A DNA stretch of 64,000 bases from Anaerococcus murdochii (GCF_019957155.1 NZ_JAIPME010000002.1:806001-870000), one strand, 5' to 3'. Counted from the stretch's first letter, positions 1 to 9,421 are shown. Notes: a model not told the origin generated them from the sequence alone. Program-made: numbers and translations.

Positions 1-1671
1 ATAACATTTTCAAAGGCTGGCGGAGGTATTTGTCACCAAGTCAATCTTGAACAATTTGCCAAGCCTGGCGATACCCTTCTTGGTTCAGACTCCCATACTC
101 CAACAGGAGGAGGTATGGGAGAACTAGCCATAGGGGCAGGTGGTCTTGAAGTGGCTGTTGCTATGGCCAAGGGTTTTTACTTTGTAAAAGTTCCAAAAAT
201 CTTCAGGGTAAATCTAATAAACTCCCTAAATCCTGCGGCTAACGCCAAGGATGTTATCCTTTATATTTTGGGAAAACTCACCGTCAAGGGCGGGACAGGC
301 TATATAATGGAATACACAGGAGAAGGTATCAAGTCCCTTTCTTTGACAGATAGGGCTACAATTTGTAATATGGGGGCTGAGCTTGGAGCGACCACTTCGA
401 TTTTCCCATCAGATGAAAACACAAAAGCCTACCTAAAAAGCCAGGGCAGGGAAGAAGACTATGTGGAACTTTCAGCCGATCCTGACGCTTTTTATGATGA
501 TACAATAGAAGTTGACCTGGCAGAAATAAAGCCAGCTGTGGCCAAACCACATTTTCCCGACCAATATTCAGAGGTCAAAGACCTTGGCAAGATAAAACTA
601 GACCAAGTAGCCATCGGCTCTTGCACAAATTCCTCCTATATGGATTTGATGAAGGTGGCAGCAATCCTTGATGGTAGGAAGGTCCACCCAGACGTGTCAC
701 TTGTAATTTCACCAGGATCTGCGACAATTCTAGAAAAAATTTCCGAAAACGGAGCCCTTGCGACTATGATTAAGGCGGGGGCAAGGGTCCTTGAATCTGG
801 CTGTGGGCCATGTATTGGTATGGGCCAGGCGCCAAGGTCTGGAGGTGTTTCCCTAAGGTCTTTTAATAGAAACTTTAAGGGCAGGTCTGGAACTATGGAT
901 GCACAAATTTATCTAGCGAGCCCTGAAACTTGTGCGGCAAGTGCTGTCCTAGGCTACATTGCAGACCCAAGCCAACTTGACTATGAAGAAGATTTTGACA
1001 AAAATGTAAGCTTTAACCATACAGACGCCTATTTTATAAGGCCTGAAAAAGACTTATCAAAGAGAATCAAGGAAACTATCAAAGGCAAGAATATCAAGCC
1101 TTTCCCAAAGGCAGAAAAGGCTGCTGATATAGACAAAAAAGTAGTTTACAAGGCTGGAGATGGAATAACTACCGACGATATTTGCCCATCAAATGCTCAT
1201 CTTTTGCCATTTAGGTCAAATATTGAATACTTGTCAAACTTTGCTTTCACAACAAAAATAGACGATTTTAAGGACAGGTGCCAGAAAAATGGTGGAGGAA
1301 TAATTGTCGCAGGCGAAAACTACGGCCAAGGTTCATCCAGAGAACACGCCGCCCTACTTCCTTTGTTCTTAGGAATCAAGGCTGTTGTGGCCAAGTCTTT
1401 TGCGAGAATCCACAGGTCAAACCTCATAAATAACGCAATTTTGCCACTAGTTTTTGAAGACGAAAGTGATTATGAAAAAATTTCCGAATACGATGACATA
1501 AAAATTTCTAACATGGAAGATTCTATCGAAATTGGGGAATTTATCCTAGAAGATCTTACAAAAAATATAAAAATAAAATTAAAGGGAGATTTTTCTGACA
1601 GGGAAAAAGAAATTCTCCTTGAAGGCGGATATTTAAACTACGCTAAGAACCTAGATTTGGAGGAAAAATGA
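1..1671 (+). CDS. acnA: Aconitate hydratase, 5'-truncated by window edge
   Basis: Interconverts citrate and isocitrate with a [4Fe-4S] cluster. The reading frame is open from base 1, with no start codon before the aconitase motif GSDSHTPTGGG near 97-120, so the gene begins upstream of the window. An ATG at 115 is internal and is not the start. The cluster-cysteine motifs are present: CTNSS (about 622) and the CGPC of ESGCGPCIGMG (about 800). The C-terminal swivel domain carries SSREHAALLP. The stop overlaps the start of the next gene by 4 bases (ATGA), so the two are translationally coupled. With the isocitrate dehydrogenase and citrate synthase that follow, it forms the oxidative citrate branch, probably for 2-oxoglutarate and glutamate supply. 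The symbol is by family only. Confidence 0.93.
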   Translation: MTFSKAGGGICHQVNLEQFAKPGDTLLGSDSHTPTGGGMGELAIGAGGLEVAVAMAKGFYFVKVPKIFRVNLINSLNPAANAKDVILYILGKLTVKGGTGYIMEYTGEGIKSLSLTDRATICNMGAELGATTSIFPSDENTKAYLKSQGREEDYVELSADPDAFYDDTIEVDLAEIKPAVAKPHFPDQYSEVKDLGKIKLDQVAIGSCTNSSYMDLMKVAAILDGRKVHPDVSLVISPGSATILEKISENGALATMIKAGARVLESGCGPCIGMGQAPRSGGVSLRSFNRNFKGRSGTMDAQIYLASPETCAASAVLGYIADPSQLDYEEDFDKNVSFNHTDAYFIRPEKDLSKRIKETIKGKNIKPFPKAEKAADIDKKVVYKAGDGITTDDICPSNAHLLPFRSNIEYLSNFAFTTKIDDFKDRCQKNGGGIIVAGENYGQGSSREHAALLPLFLGIKAVVAKSFARIHRSNLINNAILPLVFEDESDYEKISEYDDIKISNMEDSIEIGEFILEDLTKNIKIKLKGDFSDREKEILLEGGYLNYAKNLDLEEK

Positions 1672-2666
1672 AAATTACACTGATAAGGGGCGACGGAATC
1701 GGGCCAGAAATCACAGCAGCTATGGAAAAAGTTGTGCAAGCCCTTGGAATCAACCTAGAATTTGAGGAAATAAACGCAGGACTTTCTGTATTTGAAGAGG
1801 AAGGGGTCTATATTCCCCAAAGGCTTTTTGACTCCATAAAGGCAAACAAAATTGCTATCAAGGGCCCAATTACAACTCCGATTGGTCACGGCTTTAGGTC
1901 TATAAATGTGGAACTCAGAAAGAAATTCGACCTCTTTGCCAACATCAGGCCAATCAAGGCCCCAGGCCCTCTTGAACTAAAATTTGACGGTGTGGACATG
2001 GTTATCTTTAGGGAAAATACTGAAGACCTCTACGCCGGCATCGAAGAGCAAATTTCTCCTGCCGAAGCCCATTCTATCAAGGTTATCACCAGGGAAAAAT
2101 CTCAGAGAATTATTGAGAAAGCTTTTGAATTTGCTAGAGAAAAGGGCAGGAAAAAGGTGAGCATTATTACCAAGGCCAATATTATGAAGCTTTCCGACGG
2201 GCTCTTTCTTGAAGTTGGAAGAGAAGTCGCTAAAAAATTCCCAGATATAGAATTTGAAGAGCTTTTGGTTGACAATACAGCCATGCAAATGGTCATGAAT
2301 CCTGGTCGTTTTGACGTCCTTGTGACAGAAAATCTTTACGGTGACATTCTATCAGATCTGGGTGCAGGTCTTGTTGGTGGGCTGGGTCTTATGCCTGGGG
2401 TAAACAAGGGAAAAGATATTGCAATTTACGAATCTATCCATGGTTCTGCTCCAGATATAGCGGGCAAAAATCTCGCCAATCCTATTGCCATGCTTTTGAC
2501 CTTGTGCCTTCTCCTTGACGATATAAATGAAAAAGAAAATGCAGAAAAAATCAGAAGTGCCATCTACAAGACCCTGGCAGATAAGAAAAACTACACCAGA
2601 GACTTGGGCGGAGAAAACACCACCACCGGCATAACAGACGCCATTATTAGCAATATAGGAAATTAA
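1668..2666 (+). CDS. Isocitrate dehydrogenase, NAD-type (isocitrate/isopropylmalate family)
   Basis: Oxidative decarboxylation of isocitrate to 2-oxoglutarate. The 332-residue protein is the short bacterial form of the beta-decarboxylating dehydrogenase family. It starts LIRGDGIGPEIT, has the substrate-loop region FRENTEDLYAGIE, and ends with the cofactor-side motif ESIHGSAPDIAGKNLANP. Family members that use isopropylmalate or homoisocitrate look similar. The isocitrate assignment rests mainly on its position between aconitase (4-base overlap) and citrate synthase (1-base gap). Confidence 0.88.
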   Translation: MKITLIRGDGIGPEITAAMEKVVQALGINLEFEEINAGLSVFEEEGVYIPQRLFDSIKANKIAIKGPITTPIGHGFRSINVELRKKFDLFANIRPIKAPGPLELKFDGVDMVIFRENTEDLYAGIEEQISPAEAHSIKVITREKSQRIIEKAFEFAREKGRKKVSIITKANIMKLSDGLFLEVGREVAKKFPDIEFEELLVDNTAMQMVMNPGRFDVLVTENLYGDILSDLGAGLVGGLGLMPGVNKGKDIAIYESIHGSAPDIAGKNLANPIAMLLTLCLLLDDINEKENAEKIRSAIYKTLADKKNYTRDLGGENTTTGITDAIISNIGN

Positions 2667-2667
2667 A

Positions 2668-4017
2668 ATGGATAAGAATTTAGAAGAAAAACTAAGGGCC
2701 TATGCTGGAGAAATCGAAAAGGCTACAAGGATTGATAAGGAAATTTACGAAAAATATTCAATCAAAAGGGGCCTTAGGAATAAAAACGGAACTGGAGTTT
2801 TGGTTGGAGTGACCAAGGTCGGTGACGTTTGTGGTTACCAAATCAATAACGGGGAAAAGATCCCGGCTGATGGCGAGCTTTACTACAGGGGTTATCCTTT
2901 GACAAGTTTGGTCCGCGACATAGAAGAAAGCGGCAGGCTTGGCTTTGAAGAGGTCATCTATCTTTTGCTTTTTGATAAGCTTGCAAATGAAAACCAATTA
3001 ACAAATTTTAAAAAAATCTTAGTTGGAAATCGAAATCTTCCTCCATATTTCATAGAAGATACCATAATGAAGGTGCCTGGAGCGGATATCATGAACAAGA
3101 TGATGAGATCCATGCTGGCCCTTTATACCTATGATGAAAATCCTGACGGGACAGATTCCCAAAATGTCCTGGGCCAGGCCCTATCGCTAATTGCCAAGAT
3201 GCCTTTGATTGCGATTTATTCCTACCAGGTAAAAATCCACAATTTTGATAAGAAATCGCTGATTATACACAATCCCGACCCAGAAAAATCTATAGCAGAA
3301 AATATCCTAGCCATGCTAAGACCAGATCAAAAATACACAAGGGAAGAGGCGGCCATCCTCGATTTGCTTTTAATAATCCACGCTGAGCACGGTGGCGGAA
3401 ATAATTCTGCCTTTGCAACCCACGTAGTATCATCATCGGGAACTGATTCTTATTCGGCCATGGCAGCGGGTCTTGCTTCCCTCAAAGGACCAAGACACGG
3501 AGGAGCCAACATTAAAGTGGCAAAGATGCTTGATAATATCAAAGGAAATGTCAAAAACAGGGAAGATAAGGAAGAGATAAAAGCATATCTTGAAAAGATT
3601 TTGGACAAAAAAGCCTTTGACGGCGAGGGTTTGATCTATGGCCTAGGTCACGCAGTCTACACACTTTCCGATCCGAGAGCGGTTTTGCTAAAAGAAAAGG
3701 CCAGAGATTTGGCGAAAATCAAAGGTAGAGAAAAAGATTTTGCCTTTGTAGAAAACATTGAGAAAATCGGCCAAAACTTGATTCAAGAAAAATTCAACAG
3801 GGCCTACCCACCATGCTCCAACGTCGATTTGTATTCAGGTTTGGTTTATGATATGCTAGGAATCCCCCGTGAATTATTCCTACCAATCTTTGCCATAGCA
3901 AGGACAGTTGGCTGGTCAGCCCACAGGCTAGAGCAAATCGCCGACAAAAAGATAATCAGACCTGCCTATAAGTCCTTAAGCGAGAGAAAAGAATACATAA
4001 ATTTGGATCAAAGATAA
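2668..4017 (+). CDS. gltA: Citrate synthase
   Basis: Condenses oxaloacetate and acetyl-CoA to citrate. The 449-residue protein carries the family's active-site segments HAEHGGGNNSAF, GPRHGGANIKV and YGLGHAVYTLSDPRA. The last gene of the acn-icd-citrate synthase operon, it starts one base after the isocitrate dehydrogenase stop. The N-terminus (about 60 residues before the catalytic fold) is longer than in the shortest bacterial citrate synthases, as in the clostridial type. A related 2-methylcitrate synthase is possible, but no methylcitrate genes are nearby. Confidence 0.92.
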   Translation: MDKNLEEKLRAYAGEIEKATRIDKEIYEKYSIKRGLRNKNGTGVLVGVTKVGDVCGYQINNGEKIPADGELYYRGYPLTSLVRDIEESGRLGFEEVIYLLLFDKLANENQLTNFKKILVGNRNLPPYFIEDTIMKVPGADIMNKMMRSMLALYTYDENPDGTDSQNVLGQALSLIAKMPLIAIYSYQVKIHNFDKKSLIIHNPDPEKSIAENILAMLRPDQKYTREEAAILDLLLIIHAEHGGGNNSAFATHVVSSSGTDSYSAMAAGLASLKGPRHGGANIKVAKMLDNIKGNVKNREDKEEIKAYLEKILDKKAFDGEGLIYGLGHAVYTLSDPRAVLLKEKARDLAKIKGREKDFAFVENIEKIGQNLIQEKFNRAYPPCSNVDLYSGLVYDMLGIPRELFLPIFAIARTVGWSAHRLEQIADKKIIRPAYKSLSERKEYINLDQR

Positions 4018-4312
4018 GAAAAAAGTATGTCTTAGGGCACACTTTTTTCTTATTAAATAATGCTAGGGGATAAGGGAGAATAATTAGAGAGATTTATTAG
4101 AACAATCAAGCTTTAAAATAAATACGGACTTTGACTTTATAAGGAATTTGGGCCAGAAGGAATATTTTTTTCTTTTGTATTTGCCTATTGCTTTTCTTCT
4201 CTTAAGTCTATTTTCAAAATCAAATAAAATTAAAAAGAGCGAAGTTTATCTTCGCTCTTTTTTGGCCTTTAAGTGGGGATAGTAACCACTTATTAGCCTT
4301 TCTCGGGAGGGT
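4018..4312. other. Intergenic region between convergent operons
   Basis: About 295 bases between the citrate synthase stop and the mglC stop. It holds a first hairpin right after the citrate synthase stop (arms AAGAAAAAAGT and ACTTTTTTCTT, 4018-4053) and a stronger bidirectional terminator at 4234-4262. An unstarted open stretch (about 4089-4280) encodes a hydrophobic segment but has no start codon or ribosome binding site. I see no gene here. Confidence 0.6.
4234..4263. terminator. Bidirectional rho-independent terminator
   Basis: Perfect 11-base arms AAAGAGCGAAG / CTTCGCTCTTT around a 5-base loop. A T-run follows on the plus strand, and on the minus strand the hairpin is followed by TTTTTAATTTTA. 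It suits both the citrate operon (+) and the mgl operon (-). Confidence 0.85.
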
Positions 4313-5347
4313 CTATTTTTTCTTGATTCTCTTTCTTGTATCAAGGGCTACTGTTAAGATGATTAGGATGCCCTTGATTATGATTTGTACATAGGAGTTA
4401 AGACCTATGTATAAAAGTCCGTAGTTAATTACTTGGAGGATTATTGATCCAAGTACGATTCCTGGGATTGTTCCTATACCGCCTGAGAAGGAAACTCCGC
4501 CGATTAGACAGGCTTCGATGGCGTCTAGGTCGTAGGCATCACCAGTGGTTGATGTTACAGATCCGAGCCTTGGTCCTTCAAGGAAACCTGATAGGCCGTA
4601 CATAATACCAGATATTAAGAAGACTATCATAATGGTTCTTGTTACGTTGATACCAGATACTTCGGCCGCTTCTGGGTTGCCACCTACGGCGAACATATTT
4701 TTGCCGAGGACTGTTTTATTCCAGATAAACCACATAGCTACTGATGCTATGGCAGCGTAGATTATGAGGTAAGGAAATTGAAGGTCAGTGCCTGGTATAT
4801 GGAAGCCGCCCCTTACGAGGTTGGCGTATCTTTCGTCAAAACCACCGATTGGTTGTGGTCCAAATGGGTTAGCCGCTATGAATAATTGGAGAATACCAAA
4901 GATTGCAAGCTGAACACCTAGGGATGAAATAAAGGCGTGGAGTTTAAGATAGGCTACTCCAAAACCGTTTATAGCTCCGCAGATGGCGCCGATTGCGATT
5001 GCAGCCAAAAGTCCAACTATGATTGATGGATTTTGGATATTTGGGAAGAATTTTTGGGCAAAGCCAGGTGACTGCAAGAGGGCACCAGCTATAGCCGCAG
5101 TAAATCCTACTATCCTACCTGCTGAAAGGTCTGTACCTGCAAGGATTAATAGACCACCTGTACCAAGGGCTATAAAGAGCCTGGTTGAGGTTTGGGATAG
5201 GATGTTTAGAATGTTTTTCGGATTGGTTATAAAGGTCGGATCAACGATAATTATGCCGATAATAAGAGCGGCGATTATGATGATCAGAGCGTTGTTTAAC
5301 ATAAACTCTTTAAAATTAAAAGGTTTTTTATTTTCTGTTTTTTCCAT
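4313..5347 (-). CDS. mglC: Galactose/methyl-galactoside ABC transporter permease
   Basis: Membrane subunit of a class-2 sugar importer (RbsC/MglC family, 344 residues, mostly hydrophobic helices). The family signature region reads AGRIVGFTAA, and the segment VGGNPEAAEVSGINV matches the loop that docks on the ATPase. The gene starts 8 bases after the mglA stop behind AGGTGAT, and a bidirectional terminator follows it. Order binding protein, ATPase, permease is that of mglBAC. Galactose as substrate is inferred from MglB similarity and from the adjacent lactose/galactose genes. Confidence 0.88.
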   Translation of the reverse strand: MEKTENKKPFNFKEFMLNNALIIIIAALIIGIIIVDPTFITNPKNILNILSQTSTRLFIALGTGGLLILAGTDLSAGRIVGFTAAIAGALLQSPGFAQKFFPNIQNPSIIVGLLAAIAIGAICGAINGFGVAYLKLHAFISSLGVQLAIFGILQLFIAANPFGPQPIGGFDERYANLVRGGFHIPGTDLQFPYLIIYAAIASVAMWFIWNKTVLGKNMFAVGGNPEAAEVSGINVTRTIMIVFLISGIMYGLSGFLEGPRLGSVTSTTGDAYDLDAIEACLIGGVSFSGGIGTIPGIVLGSIILQVINYGLLYIGLNSYVQIIIKGILIILTVALDTRKRIKKK

Positions 5348-5355
5348 TTTATCAC

Positions 5356-6852
5356 CTATACATACTTAGCCTGTAAAGCCATTATCTTTTCTTGGGTCAA
5401 GTTTTCGTCGTTTTTCTCTATGCCAGCAAGTCTACCATTACTCATTACCATAATTCGGTTGCAGACCATTTGAAGTTCCGCCATTTCTGATGAGATAAAG
5501 ATTACTGACTTGCCTTCCTTGGCCAAATCGCCTATTAGCTTATAAATTTCGTATTTGGCCCCTACATCTATACCACGGGTTGGCTCATCTAAGAGGAGGA
5601 CGTCTGGGTCAGTTAAAAGCCAGCGGCCAATGATTACCTTTTGTTGGTTACCACCAGAAAGATTCATAATCTTGGTTGATTGGCTTGGAGTTTTAACTTC
5701 CATTGATTCTATGACCTTGTCAGTGTCTTCTTTTAGGGCCTTATCGCTTACTATAGAATGTTTTGAATATTTTTTGATGTTGGCTATGGTTGCATTTAGC
5801 CTGATTGCTGCATAAGGAAAGATCCCTGTGGCCCTTCTTTCTTCTGTAACAAGGGCAAAGCCGTTTTTTATTGCTTCGATTGGGTCCTTGTTTTGTACTT
5901 CTTTGCCGTGAATGAAAATTTGACCAGATTCCTTCTGTCTTAGGCCAAAGATTGTTTCAACAAGTTCTGTCCTTCTAGAACCAACTAAGCCTGCCACTCC
6001 GAGGATTTCGCCCTTTTGTAGGGTGAAACTTATGTCTGTGACGGTTGGTTTATATTTGCCTGAAAGGTTTTTAACTTCGAGCATGACCTCATCTTTTATA
6101 TATTCGTCAGTCTTTAGGCTTGTAGCGTCAATCTTTCTACCAACCATTAGTTTGATTATTTCGTCCTTGCTAAGTTCACTTGCTGGTTTACAATCGATGA
6201 ATTTACCATCACGCATGACTGTTACAAAGTCAGAAATAGAAAGAATTTCTTCCATCTTGTGGGAGATGTAGATTATTCCTACGCCTTGGGTCCTAAGTTT
6301 GTTTATAATTTCAAATAATTTGTCAACTTCAGATTCTGTTAGAGAACTGGTTGGCTCGTCTAAAACTAGGATTTTGGCGTCATAGGAAACAGCTTTTGCT
6401 ATTTCAATAAGCTGTCTTTCTGCAACTGAATACTTGCCGATTATCTTTTTTGGGTCAAAGTTTAGGCCAAGCCTGTCAAAGAGGTCTTGGGTTTCTTGTT
6501 TCATTTTTTTGTGGTCTATGATTCCGTATTTGTTTGGAAACCTGCCAAGCATGATATTTTCAGCGACAGATCTCATAGATACTTGGTTTAATTCTTGGTG
6601 AACCATGGCAACTCCACTATCTAGGGCGTCTTTTGGGTCCTTGTAGGAGACCTTTTTGCCGTCTATATAGATTTCACCAGAATCTGGAGTATATATGCCA
6701 AAGAGGCACTTCATGAGGGTAGATTTACCTGCACCATTTTCTCCCATCAAGGCATGGACGGTGCCTCTCTCTAGGGAGAAGTCTACCTCGTCTAGGGCCT
6801 TGACACCTGGGAAGGTTTTGGTAATTTTTCTCATTTCTAATAAATTACTCAT
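5356..6852 (-). CDS. mglA: Galactose/methyl-galactoside ABC transporter ATPase (duplicated)
   Basis: Energises the importer. There are two fused ABC domains: the first has Walker A GENGAGKST (about residues 38-46), and the second has the degenerate GLVGSRRTEL typical of MglA/RbsA with signature LSGGNQQKV near the C-terminus. I chose the ATG at 6852 (protein MSNLLEMRK, 498 residues) because AGAGGAAG lies just upstream of it. An ATG at 6894 would add 14 residues without a ribosome binding site. It sits between mglB and mglC in one operon. Confidence 0.9.
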   Translation of the reverse strand: MSNLLEMRKITKTFPGVKALDEVDFSLERGTVHALMGENGAGKSTLMKCLFGIYTPDSGEIYIDGKKVSYKDPKDALDSGVAMVHQELNQVSMRSVAENIMLGRFPNKYGIIDHKKMKQETQDLFDRLGLNFDPKKIIGKYSVAERQLIEIAKAVSYDAKILVLDEPTSSLTESEVDKLFEIINKLRTQGVGIIYISHKMEEILSISDFVTVMRDGKFIDCKPASELSKDEIIKLMVGRKIDATSLKTDEYIKDEVMLEVKNLSGKYKPTVTDISFTLQKGEILGVAGLVGSRRTELVETIFGLRQKESGQIFIHGKEVQNKDPIEAIKNGFALVTEERRATGIFPYAAIRLNATIANIKKYSKHSIVSDKALKEDTDKVIESMEVKTPSQSTKIMNLSGGNQQKVIIGRWLLTDPDVLLLDEPTRGIDVGAKYEIYKLIGDLAKEGKSVIFISSEMAELQMVCNRIMVMSNGRLAGIEKNDENLTQEKIMALQAKYV

Positions 6853-6914
6853 ATCTTCCTCTCTATAATAATTCAGAGGCAAGGAAAAAACCAATGCCTC
6901 TGAATAATAAACTA

Positions 6915-7994
6915 CTATTTACCTGTGTAGATTTGATAATCAATTCTGATTGATTTTTTATCTGCTCCAAGCTTGTATTCTGTACCGTCAATAAAGTCGC
7001 CATTTCCTAGTTTGTTTTTCATTGTTACGATAAGAGCTTTTGCCATACCTTCAGCGTCTTGTTTTACAGTACCAGACATTGTTCCTTTGTTGATTTCTGC
7101 AACAGCAAGGTCTGTAGCATCTACACCTACAACTACCATGTTGTCTTCAGAAGAACCAGTGTTCATACCAACTGCTTGTAGGGCTGAGATAGCACCGATT
7201 GCCATACCATCGTTGTTAGCGATAACTGCATCGATATTATCTTGGTTAGTTTGTAGCCATGTATCCATAGCTGTTTTAGCCTTATCTGTATCCCATTTAG
7301 CATCTTGGAATGCAACTTCGTTTACTTTGATGCCGTTTTCTTCAAGAGTTTTTACAGAATATTCTGTTCTTGCTTGAGCTTCTGGGTTATCAAGACCACC
7401 GTTAAGCATTACATAGTCAAGAACTCCGTTGCCGTTTCTATCCATGTCGCCTTTTTTCCAAAGATCTGTTAGGATTTGGCCTTGCATTTTACCAGCTTCT
7501 GGAGCATCTGTACCGATGAATAAGAATTCTTTTAGGTCTTCTTCTGTCATAGATTCAGTCATATCTCTGTTAAAGAATGCTGTTGGAATGCCGCTTGCTT
7601 TGATAGTTTCCATAGCTGTTGGAGCTGCAGAAATATCTACGATATTAAGAAGGATACCATCAACGTTTTGAGCTATAACGTTGTTAAGTTGGTCTGTTTG
7701 TGTACCTTGGTTGTTTTGACCATCTTGGAAAACAAGTTCTATAGAGTCGTCTTCTGCGTCAAGTTTTTCTAGTTGTTGACGAACAGAAGCGATATAGGTA
7801 TCAGAACCATTGTAAAGAAGAACAGCTATTTTCTTAGTCTTACCGTCTGATTTTTCTTCTTTGCCTTCTTCAGCTTTTTCTTCTACTTTAGCTTCTTCCT
7901 TGCCTTCTTCAGCTGGTTTGTTTGAACCACAGCTGGTAATACCAAGTGATAAAGCCATCACCAATGCTAAGCTTGCAAATTTTCTAATATTCAT
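6915..7994 (-). CDS. mglB: Galactose/glucose-binding lipoprotein
   Basis: Solute-binding component, anchored outside the membrane. The signal peptide ends in a lipobox (GITSC, cysteine about residue 22), followed by a Glu/Lys-rich linker to about residue 50. A periplasmic-binding-protein type 1 fold follows (KIAVLLYNGSDTYIASVRQ, then DAVIANNDGMAIGAISAL, then VVVGVDATDLAVAEI), as in MglB. At 359 residues it is normal with the linker. AGGAGG precedes the ATG. First gene of the mgl operon, under the promoter at 8101-8129. Confidence 0.92.
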   Translation of the reverse strand: MNIRKFASLALVMALSLGITSCGSNKPAEEGKEEAKVEEKAEEGKEEKSDGKTKKIAVLLYNGSDTYIASVRQQLEKLDAEDDSIELVFQDGQNNQGTQTDQLNNVIAQNVDGILLNIVDISAAPTAMETIKASGIPTAFFNRDMTESMTEEDLKEFLFIGTDAPEAGKMQGQILTDLWKKGDMDRNGNGVLDYVMLNGGLDNPEAQARTEYSVKTLEENGIKVNEVAFQDAKWDTDKAKTAMDTWLQTNQDNIDAVIANNDGMAIGAISALQAVGMNTGSSEDNMVVVGVDATDLAVAEINKGTMSGTVKQDAEGMAKALIVTMKNKLGNGDFIDGTEYKLGADKKSIRIDYQIYTGK

Positions 7995-8070
7995 AATTCC
8001 CTCCTGTGAATATTATAATAACGATTTCCTTATTCTAATATGATTGTTTTAGGAATCGTCCCGATCTAGC

Positions 8071-8080
8071 AAAACGTTTT
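8071..8080. promoter_or_regulatory. AAAACGTTTT operator in mgl leader
   Basis: A perfect 10-base palindrome with the central CG typical of LacI/GalR/CcpA operators, just downstream of the predicted mgl start point (roadblock position). On the minus strand the context is AAATAAAAAACGTTTT, identical over 16 bases to the plus-strand site before the kinase promoter. No LacI-family gene is in the window, so the binding protein is unknown. Confidence 0.6.
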
Positions 8081-8100
8081 TTATTTGCTATCGTAATTTA

Positions 8101-8129
8101 AATATAACCTATTTCTAAATTTCTGTCAA
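8101..8129 (-). promoter_or_regulatory. Promoter of the mgl operon
   Basis: On the minus strand, -35 TTGACA (8129-8124), a 17-base spacer and -10 TATATT (8106-8101). The leader to mglB is about 100 bases and contains the AAAACGTTTT palindrome. Confidence 0.75.
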
Positions 8130-8374
8130 CACTTTCTGACAATAACAAACAGAATTTTTTTAGAAAATTAGGTAAAAATTCAGGGTAAAAAGATATATAA
8201 AATATCTAATAAAGTTCTAATTTTAGGGAAAAATGCAACATTAAGATTGAGAATTAAAAAAATTAATAAAAGGGAAAATTTTTTAAAAAAAACTTTTTCC
8301 GTAAATTAAAAATAGACTATAAAAAATCTCTTAAATTCTTAAATTTTGGGTATTTATTATATAAATAGAAATAA

Positions 8375-8384
8375 AAAACGTTTT
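8375..8384. promoter_or_regulatory. AAAACGTTTT operator abutting kinase promoter
   Basis: Second copy of the palindrome, ending one base before the -35 of the kinase promoter. The shared 16-base context with the mgl site suggests one regulator controls both divergent units. Confidence 0.6.
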
Positions 8385-8385
8385 A

Positions 8386-8414
8386 TTGACAAGAGCGGTG
8401 TATAGGTATATACT
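8386..8414 (+). promoter_or_regulatory. Promoter of the BadF-type kinase
   Basis: TTGACA (8386-8391), a 17-base spacer and TATACT (8409-8414), close to consensus. The downstream leader holds AACAAAAAC and ACAAACAT, motifs repeated in the lacA leader. Confidence 0.8.
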
Positions 8415-8457
8415 AGAGCCAAACAAAAACAAACATAAAAGAACACAAGGAGGCAAG

Positions 8458-9369
8458 ATGAGTAAGGAAATTTATTTAGGAGTAGACGGCGGAGGCACAA
8501 AAACAGCCTTTATCCTAGAAAAAGATGGAAAAACTTATCTCCACAAAGAAGGCACAATCCACTTAAGCCAAATATCTAGAGACGAGTTTAAAAAGAGAAT
8601 TAAAAATGCTGTAGAAGTCCTTACAAAAGAAGTGGTGATCACAAATAAGGACATTGCTTACACTTTTGTATCAGTTCCAGGCTATGGCCAATATCCAGAA
8701 GACGAAGCTTTTATAGACCAGAGCCTAAGGGAAATTTTAGGGACAGGTAATTTCAAGGTCGGCAACGACTGCCTAAATGCTTGGGCAGGTTCCCTAAACG
8801 CAAAGCCAGGTATAAACCTAATTTTAGGTACAGGATCAATAGGTTTTGGCCTTGATGATAAGGGAAATTCCCTAAGGTGTGGCGGCTGGGGCCCACTCAT
8901 TTCTGATGAATCAAGTGGATATTACCTCGGTCTTAGACTCATAAATTATTTTACCAAACAAAGTGACGGCAGAATCCCAAAAACTATGCTCTATGATCTA
9001 ATTAAAGAAGAACTAAAAATCGATGATGATTTTGAAATAATCCCAATGGCAGAAGGCATGACCAGGGATGAGCTAGCGGCAGTGAGCAAAATTTTAGGAA
9101 AACTCTTGGAAAACAAAGACGAGTGTGCCCTAGAATTAATAGACAAAGCTGGATACGAGGCAGCCTTAACCATAAATACCTTGGCAAAACAGCTAGACTT
9201 TGAAGGAAAAGTCCTAGCTTCTTATTCAGGCGGGGTCTTTAATCTAGGGGATGAACTAATAGGAAAAATCGAACAATATTTAGATCCAAATATCGAACTA
9301 GTAAAACCATACGCAGACCCAACCCAAGGCGCTCTAATCCTTGCTAAGAAGTTTTCTAAAGAAAATTAG
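8458..9369 (+). CDS. BadF/BadG/BcrA/BcrD-family ATPase, N-acetylglucosamine kinase-like
   Basis: ASKHA-fold kinase, 303 residues. The phosphate-binding start LGVDGGGTKTAF, the second glycine loop LILGTGSIGFG and the SDESSGYYLG segment match GlcNAc-kinase-like members. I chose the ATG at 8458 because AAGGAGG precedes it; the upstream in-frame ATG at 8386 lies inside the promoter. It likely phosphorylates a hexose or amino sugar delivered unphosphorylated, perhaps by the neighbouring mgl ABC system. The exact sugar cannot be read from sequence. Confidence 0.8.
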   Translation: MSKEIYLGVDGGGTKTAFILEKDGKTYLHKEGTIHLSQISRDEFKKRIKNAVEVLTKEVVITNKDIAYTFVSVPGYGQYPEDEAFIDQSLREILGTGNFKVGNDCLNAWAGSLNAKPGINLILGTGSIGFGLDDKGNSLRCGGWGPLISDESSGYYLGLRLINYFTKQSDGRIPKTMLYDLIKEELKIDDDFEIIPMAEGMTRDELAAVSKILGKLLENKDECALELIDKAGYEAALTINTLAKQLDFEGKVLASYSGGVFNLGDELIGKIEQYLDPNIELVKPYADPTQGALILAKKFSKEN

Positions 9370-9389
9370 CAAATATTGCAATTAAGGTG

Positions 9390-9417
9390 TTGACAAAAAA
9401 TTATAAGCTTGTATATT
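9390..9417 (+). promoter_or_regulatory. Promoter of the lac operon
   Basis: TTGACA (9390-9395), a 16-base spacer and TATATT (9412-9417). A 140-base leader follows before lacA. Confidence 0.7.
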
Positions 9418-9421
9418 GAAA

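Larger units (their letters stand above)
7995..8457. other. Divergent control region between mgl operon and sugar kinase
   Basis: A very AT-rich region of 463 bases with no coding potential. It holds a minus-strand promoter for mglB (8101-8129), a plus-strand promoter for the kinase (8386-8414), and an AAAACGTTTT palindrome at each end (8071-8080 and 8375-8384). A TGTCA...TGACA inverted repeat overlaps the mgl -35 (8125-8142). Confidence 0.75.

Noticed and set aside
4089..4280. Open stretch encoding a hydrophobic segment between citrate synthase and mglC
   Set aside because: No start codon in frame after the preceding stop, no ribosome binding site, and it reads through the terminator hairpin.
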